Positions 1 through 7,747 of a stretch of 52,312 nt of DNA are shown one piece after another (the stretch's first letter is position 1; each line of letters begins with the position of its first letter). Source of the stretch: Streptococcus parasanguinis (GTDB lineage: Bacteria > Bacillota > Bacilli > Lactobacillales > Streptococcaceae); assembly GCF_001074805.1 (NCBI RefSeq), contig NZ_JUPI01000126.1, positions 1-52,312 of the forward strand. The letters are read 5' to 3'. The translations under genes and the position numbers were made by a program. Under the pieces are notes generated by a model. It ran no database searches. It was not told the DNA's origin and worked only from the letters and a program-made list of their open reading frames with translations.

Positions 1-109
1 GTTGCTCAAAGCACTGCTTTGAGGTTGTAGATAGAACTGACGAAGTCAGTAACATATATACGGTAAGGCGATGCTGACGTGGTTTGAATTTGATTTTCGA
101 AGAGTATTA
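1..109 (-). repeat. BOX-type dispersed repeat, possibly cut by the window edge
   Basis: Positions 58-80 closely match the BOX-A core used in BOX-PCR (CTACGGCAAGGCGACGCTGACG-like, here with two changes). Positions 1-50 match the boxC-type arm, with inverted repeats CTCAAAGCACTGCTTTGAG and CTGACGAAGTCAG. The boxA end, read on the minus strand, starts near 109 (ATACTCTTCG). BOX elements are non-coding streptococcal repeats with stem-loop potential. The element lies downstream of manA. Confidence 0.85.
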
Positions 110-179
110 CATGGATAGTATAATCCCTCCCCTTAGGTCAGAGTCAAGGCTTAACATAAAAAAAGTTTTCAGATAAAAA

Positions 180-213
180 GGCTTGAGTTGTTTCATAGCT
201 TTTAACTCAAACC
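180..213 (-). terminator. Rho-independent terminator of manA
   Basis: On the minus strand, arm GGTTTGAGTT (204-213) pairs with AACTCAAGCC (180-189) and is followed by TTTTTATC. It sits just past the manA stop. Confidence 0.8.
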
Positions 214-222
214 CCTTCTTTT

Positions 223-1167
223 TTACGGATGACTTACGATCAATTCTAAACCTTGCCCTTCCAAAGTCCAGGATTCAACATCGCTCGGCAAGATAAAGTG
301 GCTTCCTTTTTGAATAGGATAATCCTTTCCATCTACCGTCAATTTACCTTCTCCGGCTAAGACGCTCAATAAGCTGTAATCAGCGGTCTTTTCAAAATCA
401 GCTTTTCCAGTCAGTTCCCACTTATAAACGGTGAAGAAATAACTTGCAACCAAGGTGGTCATTCGAAGATCATCGATCACAACTGTATCTGGATGGCTAT
501 TGGCAGGCTCACCGATGTTTAACACATCAATTGATTTTTCCAAGTGAAGTTCCCGCAAGTTTCCTTGAGCATCCTTACGGTCAAAATCATAAACCCGGTA
601 GGTGGTGTCACTCGACTGTTGGGTTTCAAGAATCAAAATTCCAGAACCAATGGCGTGCATGGTCCCGCTTGGCACATAGAAGAAATCTCCAGCCTTGACA
701 GGAACTTTTGTCAGCAAGGCATCCCAGTTCTTGTCCTCAATTTGCTGGCGGAGTTCTTCTTTTGACTTGGCATTGTGCCCATAGATAATCTCAGATCCTT
801 CATCAGCCGCAATCACATACCAACACTCAGTTTTTCCAAGTTCTCCTTCATGCTCCATTGCATAGGTATCATCTGGGTGCACCTGTACACTGAGCCAATC
901 GTTGGCATCCAAAATCTTTGTTAATAAAGGAAAGACAGGCTCTTTACGATTACCGAATAATTCCCGATGCTCTTGATAGAGCTGATCCAATCCCATTCCT
1001 TCGTATGGACCATTGGCTACTTTAGAAACCCCATGTGGATGGGCTGAAATCGCCCAAAATTCACCGACATGGTCGCTCGGAATTTCGTAACCAAATTCTT
1101 CTTTCAGACGAGTTCCTCCCCAAATTTTTTCCTGCATGACTGAATGTAAAAATAATGGTTGTCCCAT
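223..1167 (-). CDS. manA: Mannose-6-phosphate isomerase, class I
   Basis: Zinc-dependent cytosolic enzyme interconverting mannose-6-phosphate and fructose-6-phosphate. The 314-residue protein carries the family metal ligands: Q95 and H97 in VQVHPDD, E114 in KTECWY and H171 in SGTMHAIG, followed by a C-terminal cupin-like part. The start at 1167 is preferred over the upstream ATG at 1203 because GAGGAGGAT lies directly before it. The gene is divergent from queG and ends at its own terminator. In several streptococci manA sits near scrK; here it is 3 kb away. Length and motifs are normal for the family. Confidence 0.95.
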   Translation of the reverse strand: MGQPLFLHSVMQEKIWGGTRLKEEFGYEIPSDHVGEFWAISAHPHGVSKVANGPYEGMGLDQLYQEHRELFGNRKEPVFPLLTKILDANDWLSVQVHPDDTYAMEHEGELGKTECWYVIAADEGSEIIYGHNAKSKEELRQQIEDKNWDALLTKVPVKAGDFFYVPSGTMHAIGSGILILETQQSSDTTYRVYDFDRKDAQGNLRELHLEKSIDVLNIGEPANSHPDTVVIDDLRMTTLVASYFFTVYKWELTGKADFEKTADYSLLSVLAGEGKLTVDGKDYPIQKGSHFILPSDVESWTLEGQGLELIVSHP

Positions 1168-1194
1168 AATATCCTCCTCGCATTTCATGTTTCT

Positions 1195-1223
1195 ATTATA
1201 CAAAAAAAAGAAAGCTTTTGAAA
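1195..1223 (-). promoter_or_regulatory. manA promoter
   Basis: On the minus strand, TTTCAA (1218-1223), a 17-bp spacer and TATAAT (1195-1200). It gives a leader of about 20 nt before the GAGGAGG ribosome site of manA. Confidence 0.7.
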
Positions 1224-1269
1224 GCCCTTTCCATCATTTTCCTCTCTCGCCAGAAACTTTATTTTTGTG

Positions 1270-1275
1270 TATAAT
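1270..1275 (+). promoter_or_regulatory. -10 element of queG, possibly leaderless
   Basis: A perfect TATAAT lies at 1270-1275, 7 bp before the queG ATG at 1283. It overlaps the alternative in-frame ATG at 1274. No good -35 or ribosome site is visible between the box and the start. Confidence 0.5.
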
Positions 1276-1282
1276 GAAAGGG

Positions 1283-2422
1283 ATGACACTAAAAGAAAAC
1301 ATTATCCAACTGGCGCATTCTATTGGGATTTCAAAAATTGGATTTACAACTGCTGATGACTTCGCTTATTTGGAAAAATCGCTCCGCTTGGCCGTTGAGG
1401 AAGGACGGAATTCTGGATTCGAGCATAAGAATATTGAAGAGCGCATCCAACCCAAATTAAGTCTCTCCTCCGCTAAGACCATCATCTCAATCGCTGTCGC
1501 CTACCCCCACAAACTCAAGCAACACCCTCAAAAAACAGCCTATAAAAGAGGAAAATTCACTCCCAACAGCTGGGGGTTAGACTACCATTATGTCCTTCAA
1601 GACAAGCTCAACCGCTTAGCTGCTGGGATTGAAGAAATGACGCAAGATTTTGAATACAAGGGCATGGTCGATACTGGAGCACTGGTTGATACAGCTGTCG
1701 CCCAACGAGCTGGTATTGGCTTTATCGGAAAAAATGGCTTGGTCATTTCAAAAGAATACGGTTCTTACATGTTTCTGGGCGAATTGATTACCAACCTCGA
1801 AATCGAACCGGATCAGCCAGTCGACTATGGTTGTGGAGACTGTCGGCGTTGTTTAGATGCTTGCCCAACCTCCTGTTTAATCGGGGATGGCTCTATGAAT
1901 GCCAAACGCTGTTTGTCCTTCCAAACCCAAGACAAGGGCATGATGGACCTAGAATTTCGCAAGAAAATTAAAACGGTCATCTATGGATGTGATATTTGTC
2001 AGATTAGTTGCCCTTATAACAAAGGGCTAGATAATCCCTTAGCAACGGAAATCGATCCTGATCTGGCTCATCCAGAGTTGATTCCTTTTATCGAGCTGTC
2101 CAACGGACAATTTAAGGAAAAATTCGGACATGTTGCTGGAAGTTGGCGAGGCAAGAACATCCTCCAGCGCAATGCCATCATTGCACTAGCCAATGCCAAT
2201 GACCGTTCGGCCATCCCTAAACTCCTGAACATCATCGAAACTTCACAAAATCAGATCCATATTGCAACGGCTATCTGGTCTTTAGGGCAACTGCTCCGTG
2301 AAGTCACGCCGGACCTTGTTGAGCTCTTACGGAATATCAAACATCCGACCGATGCTATCATAGAAGAACGAACTGCTTTCTTTGAAAAATTCGGCATTCA
2401 AGCAGATTCACAGCTACAATGA
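1283..2422 (+). CDS. queG: Epoxyqueuosine reductase QueG
   Basis: Cobalamin- and Fe-S-dependent enzyme for the last step of queuosine synthesis in tRNA, reducing epoxyqueuosine to queuosine. The ~379-residue protein has the N-terminal DUF1730 domain with catalytic Asp in VDTG (about D130). Two 4Fe-4S cluster motifs follow, CGDCRRCLDACPTSC (from about 184) and CDICQISCPYN (from about 236), then a HEAT-like C-terminus. Starts further upstream would precede or overlap the TATAAT at 1270. I therefore place the start at 1283; 1274 is the alternative. The gene ends in a bidirectional terminator shared with the convergent acetyltransferase gene. Confidence 0.93.
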   Translation: MTLKENIIQLAHSIGISKIGFTTADDFAYLEKSLRLAVEEGRNSGFEHKNIEERIQPKLSLSSAKTIISIAVAYPHKLKQHPQKTAYKRGKFTPNSWGLDYHYVLQDKLNRLAAGIEEMTQDFEYKGMVDTGALVDTAVAQRAGIGFIGKNGLVISKEYGSYMFLGELITNLEIEPDQPVDYGCGDCRRCLDACPTSCLIGDGSMNAKRCLSFQTQDKGMMDLEFRKKIKTVIYGCDICQISCPYNKGLDNPLATEIDPDLAHPELIPFIELSNGQFKEKFGHVAGSWRGKNILQRNAIIALANANDRSAIPKLLNIIETSQNQIHIATAIWSLGQLLREVTPDLVELLRNIKHPTDAIIEERTAFFEKFGIQADSQLQ

Positions 2423-2455
2423 AAAAACACTAAGGTTGTATCCTTAGTGTTTTTT
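2422..2455. terminator. Bidirectional terminator between queG and the GNAT gene
   Basis: AAAAAACACTAAGG (2422-2435) pairs perfectly with CCTTAGTGTTTTTT (2442-2455) around a 6-nt loop. T-runs on both strands serve both convergent genes. It overlaps both stop codons. Confidence 0.9.
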
Positions 2456-3070
2456 TAGTTCCTTCAAGAAATACCAACTACCCATCTCTACTTGGTTAAA
2501 GCTAATCTCACTTGAATAGACTTCCTTGTAACCATTTTTCGTGTAAAAATAGACATTTCCTTTGGTATTGGTATAAAAGGCTAGTTTTTCACCTTTGATC
2601 TCTTCCAAGAAAGGCTCAATTCCTTCTGTCATAAAGCGACTGCCATAGCCCTGCCGTTGGTGTTTAGGGGCGACTGCGAGAAGCATCAAATACCAATCAA
2701 AGTCTACATTTTGCTCCAATTCCTTATCCGTGTCCTCAATAAATTTAAAGTAGGACAACATATTCTTCAAGGAAATAAACTTGAGCAAACCGAATCCCCC
2801 ATTTAAGAGATAGGCCCGAAAAGGAATCGGTCCCTTTTGCAACAAGGCTACCGCATAAATTTCATCGTTTTTTTCTGCCACAAGGCAAATATGGTGCTTG
2901 AGAAAAACCTTTACCAGGATGCGCATCATTGCCTCAACAAAGGCAGGATATTGCTTGGGATCCCGAACCAAATCCTTGATGACTTTTAAAAATAGATAGT
3001 CCTCAAAGGCTGTACTGGCTACTCGAACCACCTGATCCAGATCTGCTTTTTCTGCTTTTCTGTACTTCAT
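2444..3070 (-). CDS. GNAT family N-acetyltransferase
   Basis: 208 residues with a GNAT fold. The acetyl-CoA binding motif A appears as LLAVAPKHQRQGYGSRFM (about 130-147), followed by FYTNTKGNVYFYTKNGYKEV, typical of the C-terminal part. The substrate cannot be told from sequence. The start at 3070 has AGGAGAGAAG directly upstream. The gene is apparently monocistronic and convergent with queG. Confidence 0.8.
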   Translation of the reverse strand: MKYRKAEKADLDQVVRVASTAFEDYLFLKVIKDLVRDPKQYPAFVEAMMRILVKVFLKHHICLVAEKNDEIYAVALLQKGPIPFRAYLLNGGFGLLKFISLKNMLSYFKFIEDTDKELEQNVDFDWYLMLLAVAPKHQRQGYGSRFMTEGIEPFLEEIKGEKLAFYTNTKGNVYFYTKNGYKEVYSSEISFNQVEMGSWYFLKELKKH

Positions 3071-3153
3071 CTTCTCTCCTATTCTAAGTCCACTTTCCAG
3101 TATACACTATCCCTCGCTCTTAGACAAAGGTCAATTTTCAGCAATTTGTTCAT

Positions 3154-3669
3154 TCAAACCAGCAAAAAGAGTCCTCCCCAGACGAGTCCCAATCCCCAAG
3201 CGACGAGAACGTCCTTGGGATAATGAACCCCTCCAAGAACTCGGACAAGGGCTAATAGAAGAGATAGGAGCATCGAGCACATTCCAAACGGAAGCGACAA
3301 CTGACAGACACACATCGAGATAATGGTCGCCGAAAAAACATGTCGACTAGGAAAGGAATGACCGGATGAATTTTTTTCTAATAAGGGTTGAATCTCCCAT
3401 TTTTCATAAGGTCTTGGAACATTGACCCAATGACGAAAGAGGCTAAACAAGACAAAACCCGAAGCAGGGATCCAGATAAAAGGCCAGATTCCTCCCATTG
3501 AAGTTTTCTTTAAAAACAGCCAACAAAAGACCAGGCCGTAGATGCCTGGCATGGCGAACGTCAAGATTCGATTCGTCCTTTGAAGGACCTGCACACGATG
3601 TGGTTTTCTCGTAAAAGGCAGGGTTAGCCAACGATAAAATTTCGGATAATCTTGAAGATTGGGCTTCAT
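3154..3669 (-). CDS. PAP2-family membrane phosphatase
   Basis: 171-residue integral membrane protein of the phosphatidic acid phosphatase type 2 family, which dephosphorylates lipid phosphates such as undecaprenyl pyrophosphate or phosphatidylglycerophosphate. The motifs are RHWVNVPRP (motif 1, the usual Lys replaced by Arg), SGHSFPSRH (motif 2) and RVLGGVHYPKDVLV (motif 3, with His and Asp). Several hydrophobic helices are visible. The start at 3669 is chosen over 3690 because AGGAG lies 7 nt before it. Its lipid substrate is unknown. Confidence 0.85.
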   Translation of the reverse strand: MKPNLQDYPKFYRWLTLPFTRKPHRVQVLQRTNRILTFAMPGIYGLVFCWLFLKKTSMGGIWPFIWIPASGFVLFSLFRHWVNVPRPYEKWEIQPLLEKNSSGHSFPSRHVFSATIISMCVCQLSLPFGMCSMLLSLLLALVRVLGGVHYPKDVLVAWGLGLVWGGLFLLV

Positions 3670-3706
3670 GTCGGCACTCCTGTCTTTCATCTTATTTTAT
3701 ACTACT

Positions 3707-3736
3707 AGTATACGCGATCCTAAGAAAACCTGTCAA
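3707..3736 (-). promoter_or_regulatory. Promoter of the PAP2 gene
   Basis: On the minus strand, TTGACA (3731-3736), an 18-bp spacer and TATACT (3707-3712). It lies about 40 bp upstream of the PAP2 start. Confidence 0.75.
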
Positions 3737-3858
3737 GCAAGGCTTCTTTTTTTAAAGTCTATTTCTTCTTTTTCTATACAACCGCTATTCCTTTTTTTGC
3801 TTTTATCAATTTTATGTCTCCAAGAATCGACTTTTCTATCACTTTTTCCTAGTAAAAA

Positions 3859-3879
3859 ATGGAGCCAGATTGACTCCAT
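3859..3879 (-). terminator. Terminator of the deformylase paralogue
   Basis: On the minus strand, ATGGAG pairs with CTCCAT, followed by a run of T. It lies just past the stop codon at 3889. Confidence 0.75.
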
Positions 3880-3888
3880 CCATCACTT

Positions 3889-4299
3889 CTATATGATAAC
3901 GCCTTCTAGATGATCCATTTCGTGCTGACAGATCTGGGCTGGAAAACCTGACAAATGAATCGTTTTTGCTTTCCAATTCACATCTCGATAGGCCACTGAA
4001 ATCTCCTCATAACGCGTGGTCGCCCGACTCCCCACTAAAGATAAGCATCCTTCCTCTGTTTGGTAAGGCTTTTTCTTTTCAAGGAGAACCGGATTAAACA
4101 GGACCAGATTCTCACTTCCCATTCGGATGACAATCGCCCGTTTTTTCACCCCGATCATATTAGCCGCTAAACCAACACACTCAAGGAGATGAGCGTTTAA
4201 GGTATCCTGCAAATCCAAAGCCAAAGTGCGATCCTCAGGCTTTGCTTCTTGCGATTTTTGACCTAAAAATAGGATATCCTTTACGATGCTTTTTTTCAT
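3889..4299 (-). CDS. Peptide deformylase-like protein, probably inactive
   Basis: 136 residues with the polypeptide deformylase fold. Metal-binding motif 2 is EGCLS (C85) and motif 3 is HEMDH (H126, E127, H130). In motif 1, the family GLAAPQIG is GLAANMIG here, so the conserved Gln that stabilises the transition state is Met48. Streptococci are known to carry an active Def plus a second copy reported as non-essential; this protein fits the second. It is shorter than typical deformylases. Start at 4299 has GAGGAAGAT upstream. Activity is unlikely but not excluded. Confidence 0.8.
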   Translation of the reverse strand: MKKSIVKDILFLGQKSQEAKPEDRTLALDLQDTLNAHLLECVGLAANMIGVKKRAIVIRMGSENLVLFNPVLLEKKKPYQTEEGCLSLVGSRATTRYEEISVAYRDVNWKAKTIHLSGFPAQICQHEMDHLEGVII

Positions 4300-4332
4300 A
4301 TCTTCCTCATTTCTTCGTTGATTTTATGAAAA

Positions 4333-4358
4333 GAACCGAGACAGATCAGTCTCGGCTC
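4333..4358 (-). terminator. Terminator of scrK
   Basis: On the minus strand, GAGCCGAGAC (4349-4358) pairs with GTCTCGGTTC (4333-4342), with one mismatch, and is followed by TTTTCAT. Confidence 0.8.
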
Positions 4359-4391
4359 CAATTGTCATCTACTCTATTGGACAACGGTCTT

Positions 4392-5291
4392 TTATTTCTT
4401 TAATTTTTCGCTCACTTGTTTTGCAAGAACAAAGTTCCCCAAAGTCGCTGAACCATTGCCAGCAACTGCAGGTGTCACAATATAATCTCTCACATCTGGT
4501 ACAGGGAGATAACCGTTCAAGAGGGCAGTAAATTTCGTCCGAACACGATCCAACATATGTTGTTGCGCCATGACTCCTCCTCCAAAGACAATGACGTCTG
4601 GGCGGAAGGTAACCGTCGCATTCACTGCTGCTTGTGCGATGTAGTAGGCTTGAATATCCCACACATTGCTGTTCAGTTCAATGTTTTCCCCACGAATACC
4701 TGTACGAGCTTCAAGACTTGGACCAGCCGCAAAACCTTCCAAACAGCCGTTGTGGAAAGGACAAACACCCTTGAATTCTTTTTCCACATCCATTGGGTGT
4801 TGAGCCACATAGTAGTGTCCCATTTCTGGGTGTCCAGCTCCCCCTATAAACTCACCACGTTGGATGACACCAGCTCCGATTCCTGTTCCGATTGTATAGT
4901 AAACCAAGTTTTCGATATGGCCACCCGCGTTATTGCGTGCGACCACTTCTCCATAGGCAGAGCTATTCACATCTGTCGTGAAATAGATTGGTACATTCAA
5001 GGCACGACGGAAAGCCCCAACGATATCTACATTGGCCCAATTTGGTTTTGGAGTCGTTGTGATGAAACCATAAGTGTTTGAATTTGGATCGATATCAATT
5101 GGTCCAAATGAACCAATCGCAAGCCCAACTAGATCCTCAAATTTTGAGAAAAATTCAATACACTTATCAATCGTCTCAATTGGCTTGGTTGTTGGAAATT
5201 GTACTTTTTCCACAACATTATAGTTTTCATCACCAACCGCACAAACAAATTTTGTACCGCCAGCTTCCAAACTTCCATATAATTTTGTCAT
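4392..5291 (-). CDS. scrK: Fructokinase, ROK family
   Basis: 299-residue ATP-dependent kinase making fructose-6-phosphate from the fructose released by sucrose-6-phosphate hydrolase. ROK features include GSLEAGGTKFVCAVG at the N-terminus (phosphate loop), GTGIGAGVI, and the zinc-binding region GHPEMGHYY followed by CPFHNGCLEG. It lies directly downstream of scrA on the same strand, the usual scrKA order in streptococci. Start at 5291 has AAGGAG upstream. A terminator hairpin separates it from scrA, so part of its transcription may depend on read-through or its own promoter. Confidence 0.93.
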   Translation of the reverse strand: MTKLYGSLEAGGTKFVCAVGDENYNVVEKVQFPTTKPIETIDKCIEFFSKFEDLVGLAIGSFGPIDIDPNSNTYGFITTTPKPNWANVDIVGAFRRALNVPIYFTTDVNSSAYGEVVARNNAGGHIENLVYYTIGTGIGAGVIQRGEFIGGAGHPEMGHYYVAQHPMDVEKEFKGVCPFHNGCLEGFAAGPSLEARTGIRGENIELNSNVWDIQAYYIAQAAVNATVTFRPDVIVFGGGVMAQQHMLDRVRTKFTALLNGYLPVPDVRDYIVTPAVAGNGSATLGNFVLAKQVSEKLKK

Positions 5292-5401
5292 GTTGGCTCC
5301 TTTTTTATTATGAAAAATATCCTGTATTTATTATAGCATATTTTGTAGTCAATCTTTTTCTCTTCTCTAAAGAAAGAACACACTTTTTTTGAGAAATAAA
5401 A

Positions 5402-5435
5402 TTCAAGGACTGGAGATGATAGACCAGTCCTTGAA
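5402..5435 (-). terminator. Terminator or attenuator between scrA and scrK
   Basis: On the minus strand, TTCAAGGACTGG (5424-5435) pairs with CCAGTCCTTGAA (5402-5413), followed by TTTTATTT. Being between scrA and scrK it may only partly end transcription. Confidence 0.75.
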
Positions 5436-5450
5436 AACTTATTGTTTCGA

Positions 5451-7370
5451 TTAAGCTTTGACTTCGATGATCGCATCACCCTTCGCAACAGATCCAGTTG
5501 CAACAGGTGTGACAGAAGCATAGTCAGCTGTGTTAGTGACGATCACCATAGTTGTGTCTTCAAGACCAGCTGCGGCAATTTTCGCTGCATCAAATGTACC
5601 AAGGACATCACCAGCTTTCACTTTATCACCTTGAGCTACTTTTTGATCAAATCCTTCACCATTCATTGATACTGTATCAATACCAACGTGGATCAAGATT
5701 TCAGCACCATTAGCGGTCTTCAAACCGTAAGCGTGACCAGTTGCAAAAGCAATGGTTACTTCAGCATCAGCTGGTGCATAGACAACGCCTTCAGTTGGTT
5801 TGATGGCAATTCCTTGTCCCATCGCTCCACTTGAGAAGACAGGATCATTCACATCAGACAAAGCAACAGCTTGACCAACGATCGGAGAGATAATGGTTTC
5901 GTCTTGAAGAGATGCTGGAAGAGCTCCAGTTGTTTCTTCTTCAATAATAGCTTCTGCTTCTTTGTCCTCTGCAGGAACTGATGAAGCTTCATCTTCATAA
6001 CCAAACATATAAGTCAAACCGAAACTTAGGGCAGTTGTAAATACAACCATAAATACATATTTCAATAATTGACCGTTTAGATAGAGAAGCGTTCCTGGAA
6101 TAATTGTAATACCAAATCCTGTACCAGCAAGATTTAACATAGATGCAATCCAACCACCTACTGCACCTGCTCCCAAAGCAATAACGAATGGTTTCACATA
6201 ACGCAAGTTTACACCAAAGATTGCAGGCTCAGTAATACCTAACAAGGCAGAGATAGTTGCAGGAAATGCTAGAGCTTTCACTTTTTGAGATTTAGATTTC
6301 ACTGCCACTGCTAAAGTAGCTCCAGCTTGTGCAGTCATAGCCGCTGTAATAATTGCATTAAATGGATCTTTTTTATCTGCAGTAATTAATTGTGATTCAA
6401 GAAGATTAAAGATATGATGGACGCCGGTAACGACAATCAACTGATGAACGCCACCAATAAGAAGACCTGCAAGACCAAATGGTAAATTCAAAATAAACTT
6501 AGTTACATTTAGTACATATTCTTCGATACTGTGGAAGAATGGACCAATAATAAACAAAGCGAGGAATGACATGATTGTCAATGTGAATAATGGAACCAAT
6601 AACAAATCTAAGACATCTGGAATTTTCTTATGGAGCCACTTTTCAAGTTTCGCACCAATTAGACCAACGAAGAAAGCGGGAAGAACTGAGTTCTGGAATC
6701 CAACCACATGATGGAAGATACCAAAGTATGTTGCTGCTTTAGAAGGATCTTCCGCTACAACCCACGCATTTGGAAGTGTCGGACTGACCATCATCAAACC
6801 AATTACAATCCCAAGAACAGGATTTCCTCCGAATACTCGGAATGCAGACCATGAAATCAAGGCTGGGAAGAAGGCAAACGCGGTATCAGTTAAAATTGTT
6901 GAATAGGTATAAAAATCAGTAGATTTAAATGCATCTGCTGTTGTGCCAAACAAAGCCAAAACCTGGTCTTGAGCAATGGCACCACGAATCCCCATAAACA
7001 ATCCAGTCGCAACAATTGCTGGTAAAATTGGAACAAAAACGTCTCCAAAGGTACGGATCGCGCGTTGGAACCAGTTTCCTTGTTTAGCGGCTTCTGCTTT
7101 CATTTCATCTTTTGATGATGTTGGTAAGCCAAGAGCTACTACTTCATCATAGATCTTGTTTACAGTACCAGTACCAAAGATGATTTGGTATTGACCTGAG
7201 TTAAAGAAAGCACCTTGTACTTTTTCAATGTTCTCAACAACATCTTTGTTGATTTTTGATTCATCTTTTACCATCACGCGAAGACGAGTCGCACAGTGAG
7301 CAACACTGCTAACGTTCTCAACCCCACCGATTGCATCGATGACCTGCTTTGCAATTTCTGTATTTGACAT
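5451..7370 (-). CDS. scrA: Sucrose-specific PTS transporter EIIBCA
   Basis: 639-residue membrane permease that imports sucrose and phosphorylates it to sucrose-6-phosphate. Domain order is IIB (about 1-85, phosphorylated Cys C26 in AHCATRLR), a multi-helix IIC domain (about 105-455) and a fused IIA domain (about 490-639), with H546 in ATGHAYG and phosphorylated H561 in ILIHVGID. This BCA fusion is the streptococcal ScrA layout. It is divergent from scrB across a 377-bp region with its own promoter and LacI-type operators. Start at 7370 follows AAGGAG. Confidence 0.95.
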   Translation of the reverse strand: MSNTEIAKQVIDAIGGVENVSSVAHCATRLRVMVKDESKINKDVVENIEKVQGAFFNSGQYQIIFGTGTVNKIYDEVVALGLPTSSKDEMKAEAAKQGNWFQRAIRTFGDVFVPILPAIVATGLFMGIRGAIAQDQVLALFGTTADAFKSTDFYTYSTILTDTAFAFFPALISWSAFRVFGGNPVLGIVIGLMMVSPTLPNAWVVAEDPSKAATYFGIFHHVVGFQNSVLPAFFVGLIGAKLEKWLHKKIPDVLDLLLVPLFTLTIMSFLALFIIGPFFHSIEEYVLNVTKFILNLPFGLAGLLIGGVHQLIVVTGVHHIFNLLESQLITADKKDPFNAIITAAMTAQAGATLAVAVKSKSQKVKALAFPATISALLGITEPAIFGVNLRYVKPFVIALGAGAVGGWIASMLNLAGTGFGITIIPGTLLYLNGQLLKYVFMVVFTTALSFGLTYMFGYEDEASSVPAEDKEAEAIIEEETTGALPASLQDETIISPIVGQAVALSDVNDPVFSSGAMGQGIAIKPTEGVVYAPADAEVTIAFATGHAYGLKTANGAEILIHVGIDTVSMNGEGFDQKVAQGDKVKAGDVLGTFDAAKIAAAGLEDTTMVIVTNTADYASVTPVATGSVAKGDAIIEVKA

Positions 7371-7399
7371 TTTGCAAAAATCTCCTTATTTTTTGTAAT

Positions 7400-7422
7400 G
7401 TAAACGGTTAAATCGTTTCTAC
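7400..7422. promoter_or_regulatory. Operator-like inverted repeat in the scrA leader (cre or ScrR type)
   Basis: GTAAACG and CGTTTCTAC face each other around GTTAAAT, just downstream of the scrA -10. The left part resembles a CcpA cre box (TGTAAACGGTTAAA, one mismatch at the conserved CA). A LacI-family protein binding here would block scrA transcription. Confidence 0.5.
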
Positions 7423-7429
7423 GTTTTTA

Positions 7430-7457
7430 ATTGTACCACGTATTGAAAATATGTCAA
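7430..7457 (-). promoter_or_regulatory. scrA promoter
   Basis: On the minus strand, TTGACA (7452-7457), a 16-bp spacer and TACAAT (7430-7435). The -35 lies inside a LacI-type operator at 7452-7467. Confidence 0.75.
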
Positions 7458-7467
7458 GCGTTTTGCA
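7452..7467. promoter_or_regulatory. Probable ScrR operator over the scrA -35
   Basis: TGTCAAGCGTTTTGCA is an imperfect palindrome around a central CG. It shares TGTCAA-n-CGTTT with the perfect site at 7647-7662. LacI-family repressors favour a central CG. Assignment to ScrR rests on the adjacent scrR gene. Confidence 0.6.
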
Positions 7468-7646
7468 GGATTTTTTTGAAACTTTTTTGGACTTTTTGAC
7501 ACCTTTTGACAGTATGAAACTATTTTCATTTTAAAACAGCCCTGTACTACGCTTTTTAGCACTTTAAATCAGACTTTTATTTTCATTTTCTTTCATATTT
7601 TCATAAATTTTCAACTTCTCCTCTTTTCTTCAGGCTGCAAAATAGC

Positions 7647-7662
7647 TGTCAATCGTTTGACA
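7647..7662. promoter_or_regulatory. Probable ScrR operator upstream of scrB
   Basis: TGTCAATCGTTTGACA has 6-bp perfectly inverted arms around TCGT. It lies about 28 bp upstream of the scrB -35 and resembles the site at 7452-7467. Confidence 0.65.
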
Positions 7663-7689
7663 TTTTTTGCCATTTTTTTCATTTATCGC

Positions 7690-7718
7690 TTGCATTTTTA
7701 ATAGGAAATCGGTACTAT
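7690..7718 (+). promoter_or_regulatory. scrB promoter
   Basis: TTGCAT (7690-7695), a 17-bp spacer and TACTAT (7713-7718). The leader is about 22 nt and holds a GGAGGAA ribosome site before the ATG at 7748. Confidence 0.7.
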
Positions 7719-7747
7719 GGAAGTAAGAAAAAATTCGGAGGAATAAA

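Noticed and set aside
1-109. CRISPR or tRNA-like repeat at the left edge
   Set aside because: The motifs match a BOX element; there are no regularly spaced repeats and spacers and no cloverleaf.
4557-5081. 174-codon ORF antisense to scrK
   Set aside because: It is a shadow frame of a clear ROK kinase gene with no ribosome site or domain.
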